DNA of 64,000 nucleotides from Streptomyces sp. NBC_00358 (lineage in GTDB: Bacteria > Actinomycetota > Actinomycetes > Streptomycetales > Streptomycetaceae), in contig NZ_CP107976.1 in the NCBI RefSeq assembly GCF_036099295.1, positions 2,604,001 to 2,668,000 on the forward strand, in the 5' to 3' direction. The translations under genes and the position numbers were made by a program. The first letter of the stretch is position 1; each line of letters begins with the position of its first letter. Positions 40,205 to 50,136 of the stretch are shown here, piece after piece. Below the pieces are notes generated by a model that was given only the letters and a program-made list of their open reading frames with translations, ran no database searches and was not told where the DNA came from.

Positions 40205-42868
40205 TCAGCCGCAGTCGCGCACCTTGATCGTGTAGATGCCTCGGCCGTGCGTGGCCGCGTACAGGGTGGCGCCGTCCGGGCTCAGCTTCAGCTGGAGCAC
40301 GGCGACCGCCGGGAGCTGTCCGACGCGCTGCCACTTCGTACGGCCCGGCGCCCGGTACACCACGCCCAGATCGGTGGCGACGGCGAGACCGCCGTTCGGT
40401 GTGACGACGGCGGAGTTGGCCGGTACGTCGGGGAGGTCGGCGGAGATGTCCTTCCAGGTGGTTCCGCCGTCGGTCGACTCGAAGACGTGGCCGACTCCCG
40501 CGCCGGGTCCCTCGGTCCAGTGCCGGGAGAAGCCGTTGACCTCAAGGAACACGTGGTCGGCGTTCTTCGGGTCCACGGCGAAGCCGCTGAGGTAGCGGTT
40601 GGGCACCGCGCCGTCCGCACCGGTGGCCGGCAGGCTGATGTCGTGCCAGCCGGTACCGTCCGCGTTGCCGACGGAGATGCCGCGTGCGAAGCCCTGGTTG
40701 TTGCAGGGGCCGCACCACGCGGCGTACACCTTGCCACCCGACGCGGCGACGGCCGTCGCGGTGCGCCCGGCACCGAAGTCGTGGACGCTCGTCCACTCGT
40801 CGCCGCTGCGGATGGCGTAGCCGTGGGTCTGCACCCAGACGTGACGGCCGCCCGCGATCCAGGTCGAGCTGTTCTTCATGTCCGTCGCGAGCGGGGCGAT
40901 GAAGCGGGCCTCGCTCGTGGCGTTGTCGGCCGGGGCGACGTTGTACGACGTGACCTTGCTGGGGTCGGTGACCCAACCGCCGTCGTTGACCGCGCAGTTC
41001 TGGGTGACCTGGACGGAGAGGTAGACGTACTCCTCGGCGATGTTGCAGCCGTCGACCGGGTCGGTGAGGGTGTCACCGCCGTCACCGCCGAAGTTGGAGC
41101 CCATCACCTTGTCGTTGCTGCGCAGAATCGACTGCCCGTTGTCCTGCAGGCCGCCGGTGACGGAGACTCCCCCGTTCGTCCGGTCCTTGCCGATGCCCAC
41201 CGAGTAGTACTGGAGGGTGTCGATGGTGCCGTCGTTGAGGGACGTCCAGTCGGTGGCGTGGCCGGAGGAGTCCTGGGAACCGCTGACCGGGCGTTTGTAG
41301 GCGCCGCCGTCGTTGCCGACGTAGACGTAACTCTTGCCGTGGTAGATGCCGATGGCCACGCCGTGCTGGTCGGAGTGGGTGGTCTGGTTGCAGTCGCCGG
41401 TCTGCTTCGCCGGGTCGATGCTCCAGCAGGAGAAGCCGAAGTTCCAGTACGGGCCGACGGTCGACCAGTTGCTGCCGCCGTCCTTGGTCTCGTAGACCTC
41501 TTCGAGCCCGGCGTACACGTGCTCCGCGTTCGCCGGGTCGACCGTCAGGAACTGGTTGTACCAGGCCTGCACGCCCGGCATGTAACCGCTGGAGGTCAGC
41601 GCCGACCCGTCGGCCGCCAGTTGCTGGTAGTCGGCGATCTTCGTCCAAGGTCCGGCGGGAGAGCCGGACTTGGAGACGTAGAAGCCCTCCAGACCGCTGT
41701 CCGGGTTGGTGTTGAGCTGCTCCGGCGACTGGTCGATGGCGTAGTAGCGGGAGCCGTCGGCGGACCGGGCGAAGGTGACGTCGCCGATGTTGTCCGCGTC
41801 GGACGGCAGGTCGCCCAGGCCGCTGGTGATCCGCGTCCAGGTGCCGTCCGAGCCTTTGGAGTAGAAACCGTTGTAGTCGTCACCGCTGCGCCAGCCGACC
41901 GCGAGGACCACCTTGGCGGGGTTCTTCGGGTCGATCGCGATGTCGTTGGTGATGTTCTTGTACGGGGCCGAGGGGTCGTCGGCCAGCAAACCGCCCGGCA
42001 GGTAGTCGGGGTTGGGCGCGTATTCCAGCTTCCAGGCGCCGCCGAGGGTCTTCGTGGAGTGGCTCCAGACACCCTCGCTGGTCGCCGCCCACACCTTGCC
42101 GCCACCGAACCGCAGTTGGTGGATGGTGGTGCTCTCCAGCTCGTCACCGCCGACCCTGCTGCGGGAGGAGAACGTGCCGTGGTGCGGGTCGCTCAGCACG
42201 TACACCCCGCTGCCGAGGTAGGCGTCCGCGTTGGTGTTCGCCTCGCCGGTGCCCAGCCACAGCCGCCCGGACCCGTCCAGCGCGAGCGCGCCGGTCGACT
42301 GGGAGGACAGCTTGTCGCTGATGGGCTGCCAGTGCCCTCCGCCGGACCGGGACCGCCATACGCCACCGCCCGCGCTGCCGGCGTAGACATACCCCTGACC
42401 GTCGGCGGCCATCGCGGCCATCCGCCCGGTGACATTGCCCGAACCGCCGCTGGAGTTGGAGTCGTAGTCGCGGTAGCGCGCGTCGTCGGAGTTGTACGGC
42501 AGATCGGTGACGTTCCGCCAACTTCCTCCGGTCGACGACAGGTTGGCAAGACTCGTCCAGGCGGCGCCGTACGCGCCGGGGGCGACGACACCGGGCGAGG
42601 TGCGGGCCTCGGCGTACTGGTCGGCGCCCTCCGCTATCTCGTCGGCTTCGTTGCCGTCGTCGCCGCCGTCGTCGTCCGCCGTCACCTTGGGGGTGACAGC
42701 GCCCACCGACTGCGTGCGCTCGGCGGCGAGTTGCTTGAGGGTACGGGCCCCGAAGGGGCTGCTGCCGCCCCGACCGGGCGCCGCACCCGCGGGTATCGCG
42801 ACCAGAGCGGCGGAAGCGGTGATGGCACAGATCGTGAGCCATCGTCTCTTGCGGGTTGTTGCGGACAC
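40205..42868 (-). CDS. secreted BNR/sortilin-like beta-propeller protein
   Basis: An 887-residue secreted protein. Its signal peptide is about 31 residues (TRKRRW, hydrophobic core, AGAAP). The mature protein has repeated BNR/Asp-box blades such as SGGGHWQPI, SKGSDGTWTRI, TKDGGSNWSTV and STDGGTTWKDI, as in sialidase-like and Vps10-type propellers, with several cysteines near the middle and CGPCNNQG. Such proteins bind or cleave extracellular glycans, but no glycosidase catalytic set is certain. The GTG at 42868 has the excellent site GGGAGGAA upstream, which decides the start. Confidence 0.8.
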   Translation of the reverse strand: MSATTRKRRWLTICAITASAALVAIPAGAAPGRGGSSPFGARTLKQLAAERTQSVGAVTPKVTADDDGGDDGNEADEIAEGADQYAEARTSPGVVAPGAYGAAWTSLANLSSTGGSWRNVTDLPYNSDDARYRDYDSNSSGGSGNVTGRMAAMAADGQGYVYAGSAGGGVWRSRSGGGHWQPISDKLSSQSTGALALDGSGRLWLGTGEANTNADAYLGSGVYVLSDPHHGTFSSRSRVGGDELESTTIHQLRFGGGKVWAATSEGVWSHSTKTLGGAWKLEYAPNPDYLPGGLLADDPSAPYKNITNDIAIDPKNPAKVVLAVGWRSGDDYNGFYSKGSDGTWTRITSGLGDLPSDADNIGDVTFARSADGSRYYAIDQSPEQLNTNPDSGLEGFYVSKSGSPAGPWTKIADYQQLAADGSALTSSGYMPGVQAWYNQFLTVDPANAEHVYAGLEEVYETKDGGSNWSTVGPYWNFGFSCWSIDPAKQTGDCNQTTHSDQHGVAIGIYHGKSYVYVGNDGGAYKRPVSGSQDSSGHATDWTSLNDGTIDTLQYYSVGIGKDRTNGGVSVTGGLQDNGQSILRSNDKVMGSNFGGDGGDTLTDPVDGCNIAEEYVYLSVQVTQNCAVNDGGWVTDPSKVTSYNVAPADNATSEARFIAPLATDMKNSSTWIAGGRHVWVQTHGYAIRSGDEWTSVHDFGAGRTATAVAASGGKVYAAWCGPCNNQGFARGISVGNADGTGWHDISLPATGADGAVPNRYLSGFAVDPKNADHVFLEVNGFSRHWTEGPGAGVGHVFESTDGGTTWKDISADLPDVPANSAVVTPNGGLAVATDLGVVYRAPGRTKWQRVGQLPAVAVLQLKLSPDGATLYAATHGRGIYTIKVRDCG

Positions 42869-43373
42869 CAGTTCCTCCCGAACGAGCTTCGACAAAGCCG
42901 TCGCGGGAGACCCGACCACGCACACGGGACGACGTCCGGCGCTTGGCCAATCTTTGAGGAGAACCTGTCATTCATTGCTTGCGTGCGGGGTGCGGGGTGC
43001 GGGCCGTGCGGCACCCGAGGTCGCGCCAAGAGCTGCGCGCGTCCGGCGTCATCATCGAAGAGGGTTTGGCCGCCACTCTGACCACGGCGCGTCGGGAACC
43101 ACCCGCCCAAGCCAACTCCCACGGAGCAGCCCAAGTCCGCGTCGCATCTGTGCCCGTGGGCATCGCACGGACCGATACACAAGGGCAACTCGTTCTTGTA
43201 CTAGAGTTACTCCCCGCTGCGCACCTTCCCGGAGGGTACGTCGGCGGCGTTCAGGTGCCGATCCTCGACCGTGATTGACGAATGGTTTCCGCTGCGTATT
43301 GCACGCGGTGTGACTGCGGATGCCCGGTAGGGCTGTCCCTGCCATTCCCAGCTCACGCTCAGGAGTGGATACC
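42869..43373. other. intergenic region at the left edge of the accessory island
   Basis: About 505 bp without a convincing gene. A 99-codon plus-strand frame at 42979-43278 ends GVQVPILDRD and might be a relic, but it lacks a start site and family resemblance. GC content falls toward 43300. I see no tRNA or att-like repeat. Confidence 0.4.
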
Positions 43374-43502
43374 GTGAACCCCGTTGAGTACAAAACTGCA
43401 CGTCGTGACCGGCTTCGCGAGATTCTGGTCAACGTCGCAATGGGAGTCGTCATCAATCTCATGGTGGCGGCTCTGACCGCGGCAGCGCACCTGGTCTTCT
43501 GA
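43374..43502 (+). CDS. small single-pass membrane protein, DUF6408-like
   Basis: A 42-residue protein starting at GTG 43374, eight bases after AGGAG. Its cytosolic part MNPVEYKTARRDRLREIL is basic and the rest is a single hydrophobic helix. It resembles very small streptomycete proteins labelled DUF6408 (recall, tentative). Its location just before the DUF2075 gene and its toxin-like layout (short, charged, one helix) are notable, but no partner is evident. Confidence 0.55.
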   Translation: MNPVEYKTARRDRLREILVNVAMGVVINLMVAALTAAAHLVF

Positions 43503-43557
43503 CACAGGTAGGTGGCGGGCCCGGAGAGCCCGCCACTCCACATCCCATGACAGCCCG

Positions 43558-45678
43558 TCAGAACAGACGCAGCTCATTCGGATCCGAGCCCGTGTCCTGG
43601 CGCCTCTTCCGGGGGCGCCTCCCTCGTCGAGGCCGAGGCAGATGGGGTATGCGCGCCACTTCAGGCAAGTTCTCCCACGTAGGGCGCAACCCGTGGATCT
43701 GAGCCTGGCCGACGAGTTCCTTCAGGTAGACCCGGGTCTCCTCGTCCGTCGAGTAGAGCACTGTCGCACGGCTCGCTCGGGTGGCCAACACGTGGTAGGC
43801 ATGCCGGATAAGCCGGGCGAATTGCTGGTCGTCGACGCTGCCGGACTTCACCTTGGGGTCGAACGACCCGGGTACGGCAACACGCTTGACGCCCGCTTCC
43901 TTATCTTCCCGCTCCTTGCCCCGGCGAAATGTCCATCGGCCGTCCCGGCGCACCATGTCGTCGCCCATGATCACGCCACACCAGTCCCACTCGAGCCCCT
44001 GCGCCGTATACACACAGCCGATCTGGTCGAGGCCGTTCTCGTGGACGGACCAGATCTTGGAAGGTGGCGCCTCGTTCTCGCAGAAGGAGTCGCTGTACGC
44101 GTTCCACGGCCTGTGCCAGTCACCGATCCGTACGTCGGCCTCAAGGCGTCTCTCCTTGCCCAGCGGCTTGGTCCAAGGCCAGCAGTAGCCGGCGACCATC
44201 CGAGCAGACGCACCCGCCCGAGCCTCGCTTCGAATGATCTGTTCGAGTTCCTCAGGACTGTCCGCGACCTCGACGTGCATGAGTCCATCCGGCGTCCATC
44301 GCTCCGGCTCCTCGTCCGAGACCCCGAGCATGGCGCGTACCCAGCGGATGTAGGCGTCGCTACCGCCACAGCGAAACTGCTCTCGAAGCGGGTACTCGAC
44401 AAGAGCTGCGCCGTACCGCCGTGCGGCATCTTTCAGCAGACCGACAGAGCCGACCTCGTGGGGTCGTACGGACTGCCCTTCGTCGAGGAAGAACACCGTA
44501 AGCCGGGACGCGTCGAGAAGCTCGTCCACCTGGGCTTTCGTACCCTGGTTTTCGGGCTTCCAGAAGCGATTGGTCGACCGTGCCCGCAGACGGTGGGCTT
44601 CGTCGCAGATCAACACGTCCAGGGGCGGATCCGGCGGGGTGACGAAGTTGCTGAAGTAGGTGAAAGTCTCTCTGAACTCCCGGTCGCCGTAACCGACATG
44701 CTCCTGAATGGCACCATTGAATGCTCTGCTGCCGCTCGCGTACTTGACCACCCGCCCTTCGGCTTCCAGTTCCGCCTTGATCTGAAGACCGATGGCGCTC
44801 TTCCCGGTGCCGGCACCGCCCGTGACCAGAAAGATCGCACGCCGCTCGTCAGGTACGAGCGCGGGCCGCTGAGGATCCGGAAGGATCTTGGAAGCCCTGT
44901 CCAAAATATGGTCGGCGACCGTCCTCTGCTGGCCACGCAAGGTGAAGACCGTGTCTTCTCCGCGAGAGCGGATCATGGCGTCGAGGAGAGGTGTGTTGCG
45001 CAGCCCCAGGTTCCGCAGCAATATCTCAGCCGCCGAGGCAGCACCGTCGTGCGCGAAATGCGCCCGGAGGTCCGACATCAGCTGCTCGCGCCGGTCATTC
45101 GTATAGACGTGGGCGTAGGCACCGGTCGGCGCATCCACATCGAGCAACGGTCGCACCGAGGCGTCAGTGGCGTTGTGCAGGTAGGCGAAGCCGCCGCATT
45201 CGAATTTCAGTCCGTGCAGCGGTCCCTTGTCACTCGTGAACGCCTGGTAGTACTCCCGCAGTTGCAGAGCCGGGTGCTTCTTCCTTCCCAGGCCCGGTAC
45301 GTGAACCAGTTCCGCAGTGGCTCGCTCCACCCTGGTCACCATCGACCAGCGTTTCAACTCGACAAGTTGGACGGACAGCCCTCTCCCTTCTGGATGATTA
45401 CCGACAAGAACCACATCGATGAGCCGGGGTTCACCAGGGCGGTCGGTCTCATCGAGCGTGGCAGCGCACTCGACGATCATCTCCACGTTTCCCCGGTCTG
45501 CGGCGACCAGGTCTTCGGCAAGGCTCACGAGGCTCTCAGCCCAAGCGGAACGTTCCGTCAGCGACGCTTCGGCCCCACGGAAGTGCCGCCACCTGGCGGC
45601 CAGATGCGGAACCATACGGCGTCTTGAGTTCAGGGTCAGCAGATCCTGCGCTGCCAATTTCAGCAGGAGCATGGACAC
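43558..45678 (-). CDS. DUF2075 nuclease-NTPase (copy A)
   Basis: About 706 residues. The N-terminal part has a PD-(D/E)XK-like set: Asp88 in RLIDVVLVG and Glu107-Leu-Lys109 in VQLVELKRW. The middle is an SF1-like NTPase of the DUF2075 (Schlafen group 3-related) family: Walker A GGAGTGKS at 287-294, Walker B DVLICDEAHRLR, then REQFRCGGSDAY, TAQGLEWDW and a TRASRATVLYST end. Such proteins are suspected in nucleic acid defence. Copy B at 59.2 kb has the same domain order. GTG 45678 lies 9 nt after a GGGGG box buried in a hairpin; ATG 45672 and TTG 45753 are alternatives. Confidence 0.82.
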   Translation of the reverse strand: MSMLLLKLAAQDLLTLNSRRRMVPHLAARWRHFRGAEASLTERSAWAESLVSLAEDLVAADRGNVEMIVECAATLDETDRPGEPRLIDVVLVGNHPEGRGLSVQLVELKRWSMVTRVERATAELVHVPGLGRKKHPALQLREYYQAFTSDKGPLHGLKFECGGFAYLHNATDASVRPLLDVDAPTGAYAHVYTNDRREQLMSDLRAHFAHDGAASAAEILLRNLGLRNTPLLDAMIRSRGEDTVFTLRGQQRTVADHILDRASKILPDPQRPALVPDERRAIFLVTGGAGTGKSAIGLQIKAELEAEGRVVKYASGSRAFNGAIQEHVGYGDREFRETFTYFSNFVTPPDPPLDVLICDEAHRLRARSTNRFWKPENQGTKAQVDELLDASRLTVFFLDEGQSVRPHEVGSVGLLKDAARRYGAALVEYPLREQFRCGGSDAYIRWVRAMLGVSDEEPERWTPDGLMHVEVADSPEELEQIIRSEARAGASARMVAGYCWPWTKPLGKERRLEADVRIGDWHRPWNAYSDSFCENEAPPSKIWSVHENGLDQIGCVYTAQGLEWDWCGVIMGDDMVRRDGRWTFRRGKEREDKEAGVKRVAVPGSFDPKVKSGSVDDQQFARLIRHAYHVLATRASRATVLYSTDEETRVYLKELVGQAQIHGLRPTWENLPEVARIPHLPRPRRGRRPRKRRQDTGSDPNELRLF

Positions 45679-45687
45679 GAGGTGGTT

Positions 45688-45721
45688 CCCCCAGGGCACG
45701 AGTGATTCGTGCGGGTGGGGG
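45688..45721 (-). promoter_or_regulatory. hairpin sequestering the ribosome-binding site of DUF2075 copy A
   Basis: On the minus strand CCCCCA (45721-45716) pairs with TGGGGG (45693-45688), and GCACGA (45712-45707) with TCGTGC (45701-45696) around an ATCAC loop. TGGGGG is the only purine-rich box before the start codon, so the stem would hide the ribosome-binding site. The same two stems, and the upstream block CGACGGGCTTCCTG (45745-45732), recur before copy B. A TAAGAT -10-like hexamer lies about 70 nt upstream of the hairpin region in both. Confidence 0.7.
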
Positions 45722-46060
45722 CATGTCCTCGCAGGAAGCCCGTCGAGCCGCAATCGGTGACTGTGATCTTAAGGAAGCGGCCGTCCACCGCGGACCGCGG
45801 CGCCACTCTCGGCGCAAAGCACAGCCAAGATGGCCGGATCATGTGTTCGATGACGGAGGACTGGCCCGGCCGCCATCACGACTGCCCGCCCGAACGGGCC
45901 CCACGAGTCTTCACCGCTTGTTGCCTGACTTCGGATCCGTGCAACGTGACCGTTCCGACCATGTCGCTGGCCGGCGGCACTGCCTTCGTGAATGCCAGCG
46001 AGCTGGGCACCCCGTTTCGCCGGACCCGCGCGCCACGGTGCGTGGCGACCGGGCAGGACA
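45722..46060. other. intergenic region with leader of DUF2075 copy A
   Basis: About 340 bp between the kinase gene end (46061) and copy A. The first 50 bp hold the conserved leader block; the remainder has no credible gene, although several short frames are open. No repeat was noticed. Confidence 0.35.
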
Positions 46061-48247
46061 TCAGCGACCGGTGTAGAGAAACCGCATGTAGCGCGTGTAC
46101 GACAGCCCACGGTGCCGGAGCTTGGCGGCTTCCCTCGATGCGCTCAACGTTCCATGCAGCATACTGTTCTGTTGGAGCGCGACCGTACGTCGGCCGAACT
46201 CCTGACGCTGTTGCCGGGCCCGGTCTCCGGCAAGCGTGTTCTCCCGGGAGAGCCGTTCCTGGCCGTCCTCCAAATTCTTCCGCGCCAATTTGCGCGAGGC
46301 CTCGGTCCCGGACTCCACAGCCTTTCGCTGGTCGGCTAGTTGGGCCCGACGGCGGGTGCTGTCCCTCTCGATCGGCTGTCGTTCCGCGGCGCTGAGGAGG
46401 GCGGGTTGCTGGGCCACGGCGGACGCGTGCAGGTCTCTACGCCAGGTGTCGAGGGCGATGGCCTTGGCCTCGCCGATCCCCTGAACGTTGACGTGGCGGC
46501 CGTTGCTCAGCACCAGTACGGCGCCGATGCTGTTGTACGAGCTGTTCTGGACAGACTGGTAGCCGGTGAAATCGGCTGCTGTCCGGATGCCCTCCGCGGC
46601 GAGACGGGCGGCAAGCTTCGCGCCGATGCCGGACGGTGGGGACTGCGCGATCAGTCGACGGCTGAGCCGGTCCCGGACATAGGCGGACTGCTTGTCGGCG
46701 AGCGCTTTGGCCAAGCCCTTGCGGAGTTCCTCCGCAAGTCCGTTGATCTTCTTGTCGATCTCGCGCTGCTTACGGACCTTGCGCTGCTCGGCCTCCTTGA
46801 GTTCGGCGTGGTACTGCGCCGTGAGCTTGTCCTGAGCCTGTGGATAGGCGTTGGTCCGCTTCAGCTCCGCCGCGTCGAACTTCGCCTTGTCCTTGCGTAG
46901 CTTCTCGGCTGCCTTGGCAGGGTCCTCAAGCTTGGCCAATTCGTCCGTCAGCCCTGCCAGGACGGCCCGTGACCGAGCCCTCTCCACGCGGCGGCTCCAA
47001 GCGAAGGTGACTGCCACAGCGGCGACAATGACGGGCGCCACGGCTGCGATGAGGGGCTGTGGGAATCCGACCACAATCATCAAGGCGGTCGCGGCCAACA
47101 ACAGCGGCCAGAGCACGGCTGTGGCGACGTCCAACGGCGTCCGGCCGCTGAAGCTGTCCGGTGAAGTGGTGGAGGGCGTGGACGATGCCGGGGCGGTCTG
47201 CGGGGGAACGTGCCCTGTCATCCAGCCGGGCAGTCCGCCCGTGCCCGGAGCAACTGCCGTGGGGGTAGCCGACGCTGAAGCGCTCGTCGTCGCAGCGGTC
47301 CGCTGCTTGGGGATCGCGTTGGCGAGCGGGGGAAGCAGATCCAGCGGCTGGAAGGCCAAGGACCTCACCTGGTCGGCAAGGCCACTCACCGTCGGGTCGG
47401 GATGGGCGAGCAGCGTCTGGAGCCCGGTGGAGCCGCCCGGATTCTTGAAGTCTTCCTCGGTGAGCAGCAAGAACTCACCACTGGGCTCGTGCAGGCGATG
47501 CCACAGCGCCGGGTCGGCGGCGGTCGCCTTGAGCGACATGAAGATGACCCAGGCGGAGAACCGGTCGAGCGCCGCCCCGAAGTCATCGTTTCCGCGCAGG
47601 GGCGACTGGTAGTTGCGGTGGCCGCGCTCGGTGCCGCCTAGGCCCGACAGCGCCGGCACGTACATGCCGTCGTAGTCGACCAGGCGCAGGGTGTCATCGC
47701 TCGCGACAAGCAGGTTGCCGTGCTGGAGGTCACCGTGGGCGATCTCGTGCTGCGACAGATCGCGGGTCAGCGCCTCGAAACGGTCGGCCAGGCGGTCGAC
47801 GGCGAACCGGTCGGTGTGGTTGTCGTCGAGCCAGGAGGACAGAGTGACAGCGTCGATCCACTCCATCTTCAGGACCGGGTAGCGCTCCCGGCCGACGCCG
47901 ATCGCGTCAGGAAGGTACTCGAAGCCGACCTTCCAGGGCTGGGAGAGCTCGGCCGCGTCCAGTTGCCTAAGTCGGCTGCTGATGGCCTGGTAACGGCGTT
48001 CCTGGTCAGGGACGTGGCGGGTGAAGCATTTGACCGCGTACCGCCGACCCGACGCGGCCGAGGTGAGCGAGAACACGCTCGCGAAGGCGCCGGAGATGGC
48101 GCGGGGCAGGCCGAGCTTGGTCAGTTCCGGCCGTGCGCCCTTGAGTTCGGGATGCTCGAAGCACAACTGCGTGTGCTGCAAGGCCTCCGCGTAGTCGGCA
48201 CCGCTGGGGAACTGCCTCTGCTGACCGGTGGGCGAACCCACGTTCAC
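46061..48247 (-). CDS. YegI-like protein kinase with helix-hairpin-helix domain
   Basis: A 728-residue Ser/Thr kinase-like protein. The N-terminal domain (1-300) has Lys73 (YAVKCF), the catalytic loop HGDLQHGNLL at 171-180 and DYDG at 191-194 in place of DFG. After a Thr/Ser/Pro linker come two hydrophobic helices (about 380-425), a long charged coiled coil, and an HhH segment (VNVQGIGEAKAIALDTWRRDL). This is the layout of E. coli YegI, which works with a PP2C phosphatase (YegK) and a vWA protein (YegL). Its GTG overlaps the stop of a truncated PP2C gene; no vWA gene remains. Confidence 0.8.
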   Translation of the reverse strand: MNVGSPTGQQRQFPSGADYAEALQHTQLCFEHPELKGARPELTKLGLPRAISGAFASVFSLTSAASGRRYAVKCFTRHVPDQERRYQAISSRLRQLDAAELSQPWKVGFEYLPDAIGVGRERYPVLKMEWIDAVTLSSWLDDNHTDRFAVDRLADRFEALTRDLSQHEIAHGDLQHGNLLVASDDTLRLVDYDGMYVPALSGLGGTERGHRNYQSPLRGNDDFGAALDRFSAWVIFMSLKATAADPALWHRLHEPSGEFLLLTEEDFKNPGGSTGLQTLLAHPDPTVSGLADQVRSLAFQPLDLLPPLANAIPKQRTAATTSASASATPTAVAPGTGGLPGWMTGHVPPQTAPASSTPSTTSPDSFSGRTPLDVATAVLWPLLLAATALMIVVGFPQPLIAAVAPVIVAAVAVTFAWSRRVERARSRAVLAGLTDELAKLEDPAKAAEKLRKDKAKFDAAELKRTNAYPQAQDKLTAQYHAELKEAEQRKVRKQREIDKKINGLAEELRKGLAKALADKQSAYVRDRLSRRLIAQSPPSGIGAKLAARLAAEGIRTAADFTGYQSVQNSSYNSIGAVLVLSNGRHVNVQGIGEAKAIALDTWRRDLHASAVAQQPALLSAAERQPIERDSTRRRAQLADQRKAVESGTEASRKLARKNLEDGQERLSRENTLAGDRARQQRQEFGRRTVALQQNSMLHGTLSASREAAKLRHRGLSYTRYMRFLYTGR

Positions 48248-48432
48248 CGTCCTTCGAAATCGATCCGTACGACGGCCACGTCGTCGTTGCGCAGTTGCCG
48301 GCTGTCCCGGAGCCCGTTCAGCCAGTCCACGAACCCGCTCAGGTCGTCGGGCCCGGAGAACTCCAGCAACTGGCTGACCGCGACGTCTTGGTCAGGGGCC
48401 CTGAGGAGAACGGCCAGAGCAGTACCGCCGAC
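48244..48432 (-). pseudogene. 3' remnant of a PP2C-type phosphatase gene
   Basis: Sixty-two codons remain open after an in-frame TGA at 48435-48433: VGGTALAVLLRAPDQD, then a WLNGLRDSRQLRNDDVAVVRI segment, the C-terminal end of a PP2C-family phosphatase with the metal-binding RNDD. The other 200 or so residues are absent. The stop overlaps the kinase start (GTGA), as in phosphatase-kinase operons. On its 5' side the sequence switches to a plus-strand gene, so a deletion or rearrangement junction lies near 48430. Confidence 0.7.
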
Positions 48433-48522
48433 TCACCTGGTGCGGAGGATCCGGCACCCGACCCGGACATCGACTCCGCGACCGCATCGACGGTCATAGC
48501 GGAGGTGCTTCCAGGGGTCGCC

Positions 48523-50136
48523 ATGGTCTTCGGTGAGGTCCCGGCGGAACTCAAGCCAGATCTGCTCGACTTCGGGTTCGTGTCGGCCGCCGACCGCAAG
48601 CAGATCTCCACGGTCCTCGCCTCGATCGGAAACACGGCGACCGTCGTCGGCAACCTCGGAACCGCCTTCGCCAGCGCGCAGGGGCTCTACAGGATCAGCA
48701 GCGCAACACAGGCCCTCCTGAAGGCTGGCGCAACACTCGCGGTCAAGGACGGCGCGAACCTCGGAACAGTGATGCTTCGGGGCCGCATCATCGCTCAGTC
48801 CCGTTTCATCCCCGTGAATGCGGTGAGCGCGGCGCGGAACTCGGCCTCGATCGGACCGGCGCTGGCCATGGTCGCCCTTCAGATGCAACTGAGTGAGGTC
48901 GAGGGCCTTGTCAGAACCAACATCGCGCTGACCAGTCAGGTACTCGCGACTCTCCGCCACGGACAGTGGGCAGAGCTGACGGCGCTCGTCGCCACCGTCG
49001 ATCACGTAGTCGTCCAGGCGCGAGAGGTCGGCTCGGTCCCGACGTCCCTGTGGGACACCGTCGCAGGCAAGAAAGCGGACCTGCGTACGCAGCGTGACCT
49101 GTACCGACTGAACGTCGGCAATCACATCCGGCAGATCCATCAGCTCGCCGGACATGCCCGCCGTGAATATCTCGAGACGAACGCCGAGGCGATCCTCTTT
49201 GACGCGAACGCCCTCCTGTCCTCCGTCAAGGCATGGACCGGATATCAGGCGCTCCACGCCGCGCGAGCGAGAGCCGCCGGCCCCGAGGACGCGGGCGAGG
49301 CCCGGCTCGTCGACTCCATCGCACGCGACACCCGCACGGAGCTCGACGCCGCTCTGGCCGAAACGACGAGCCTCGTCGACGCGTTGACGCGGGAACTGCG
49401 GATCATCGCCGAGCTCCCCGGACCCGATGTATGGCCCCTGCTGGGGAAACGGAAGGACGTGAAGGCAGCCCGCGGAATCTCCGCCCGCCTTCTGGAGGCG
49501 ATCGAGCCTCTTGCCGATGCTCTCCATCCGCCGGCCCTTCCGCTCGAGGCTCCGGGCGTCGTCTGCGCACCCACATCGCTGGATCTCGAGCCGTACCTTC
49601 GCATCCTGCGATGGTTCCTCGAGGGCGGGGAGACCCTACGTGTCCTCGGCTTCCCCGAGCAGCTCGATGCCCCCGATCCAATTTCTGCGATTCTCGGCGG
49701 AGCGAAGGAGATGTTGGCGGCAGCGATGGACAAGGCTGCGGCAAAAACACTGGTCGCCGTCACGGATCGCCGCATCATCATGGCCAAGACGAACGCATTC
49801 CTCGAGCAAGGCGAGATCTTTCAAGACATCCCGATCGACCAGGTGCGATACGTCCGAGCGGCGACCACACCGGACGAGAGCACGCGCTTGGCGATCGACC
49901 TCATCACACGCGACGAGAACATCCGGTGGCTCTTCCACACCGACATCGACAACACTCACGTGGACGCGCTCGCCGCCGTGCTCGCCGAGTCGATGACGAT
50001 CCCGGACCTTGAACGCGACGACCTTCGAAGGCGGCACCACGCCCCCATCGAGGCGGACAGGAACAGCGAGATCACCGACACGACGCAGTCTGCGAAACCG
50101 GATGGATCCGAGGTCACGACCGGCGATGCCGAGTAG
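48523..50136 (+). CDS. hypothetical protein with bacterial PH-like domain, probably 5'-truncated
   Basis: A 537-residue soluble protein, mostly helical. The C-terminal region (about 400-500) has the bPH pattern: LVAVTDRRIIMAKTNAFLEQ then IPIDQVRYVRA and IRWLFHTDI. The middle is long alpha-helix with no motif. Conserved-looking sequence (SPGAEDPAPDPDID) extends upstream of the ATG at 48523 to about 48440, where it meets the PP2C remnant on the other strand. The native start and promoter therefore may be lost. ATG 48523 has AGGGG 7 nt upstream and could still serve. Confidence 0.55.
   Translation: MVFGEVPAELKPDLLDFGFVSAADRKQISTVLASIGNTATVVGNLGTAFASAQGLYRISSATQALLKAGATLAVKDGANLGTVMLRGRIIAQSRFIPVNAVSAARNSASIGPALAMVALQMQLSEVEGLVRTNIALTSQVLATLRHGQWAELTALVATVDHVVVQAREVGSVPTSLWDTVAGKKADLRTQRDLYRLNVGNHIRQIHQLAGHARREYLETNAEAILFDANALLSSVKAWTGYQALHAARARAAGPEDAGEARLVDSIARDTRTELDAALAETTSLVDALTRELRIIAELPGPDVWPLLGKRKDVKAARGISARLLEAIEPLADALHPPALPLEAPGVVCAPTSLDLEPYLRILRWFLEGGETLRVLGFPEQLDAPDPISAILGGAKEMLAAAMDKAAAKTLVAVTDRRIIMAKTNAFLEQGEIFQDIPIDQVRYVRAATTPDESTRLAIDLITRDENIRWLFHTDIDNTHVDALAAVLAESMTIPDLERDDLRRRHHAPIEADRNSEITDTTQSAKPDGSEVTTGDAE

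Noticed and set aside
39950-43081. A plus-strand frame of over 1,000 codons opposite the beta-propeller gene
   Set aside because: The minus strand has a signal peptide, a strong ribosome-binding site and repeated Asp boxes; the opposite frame is a GC-bias shadow.
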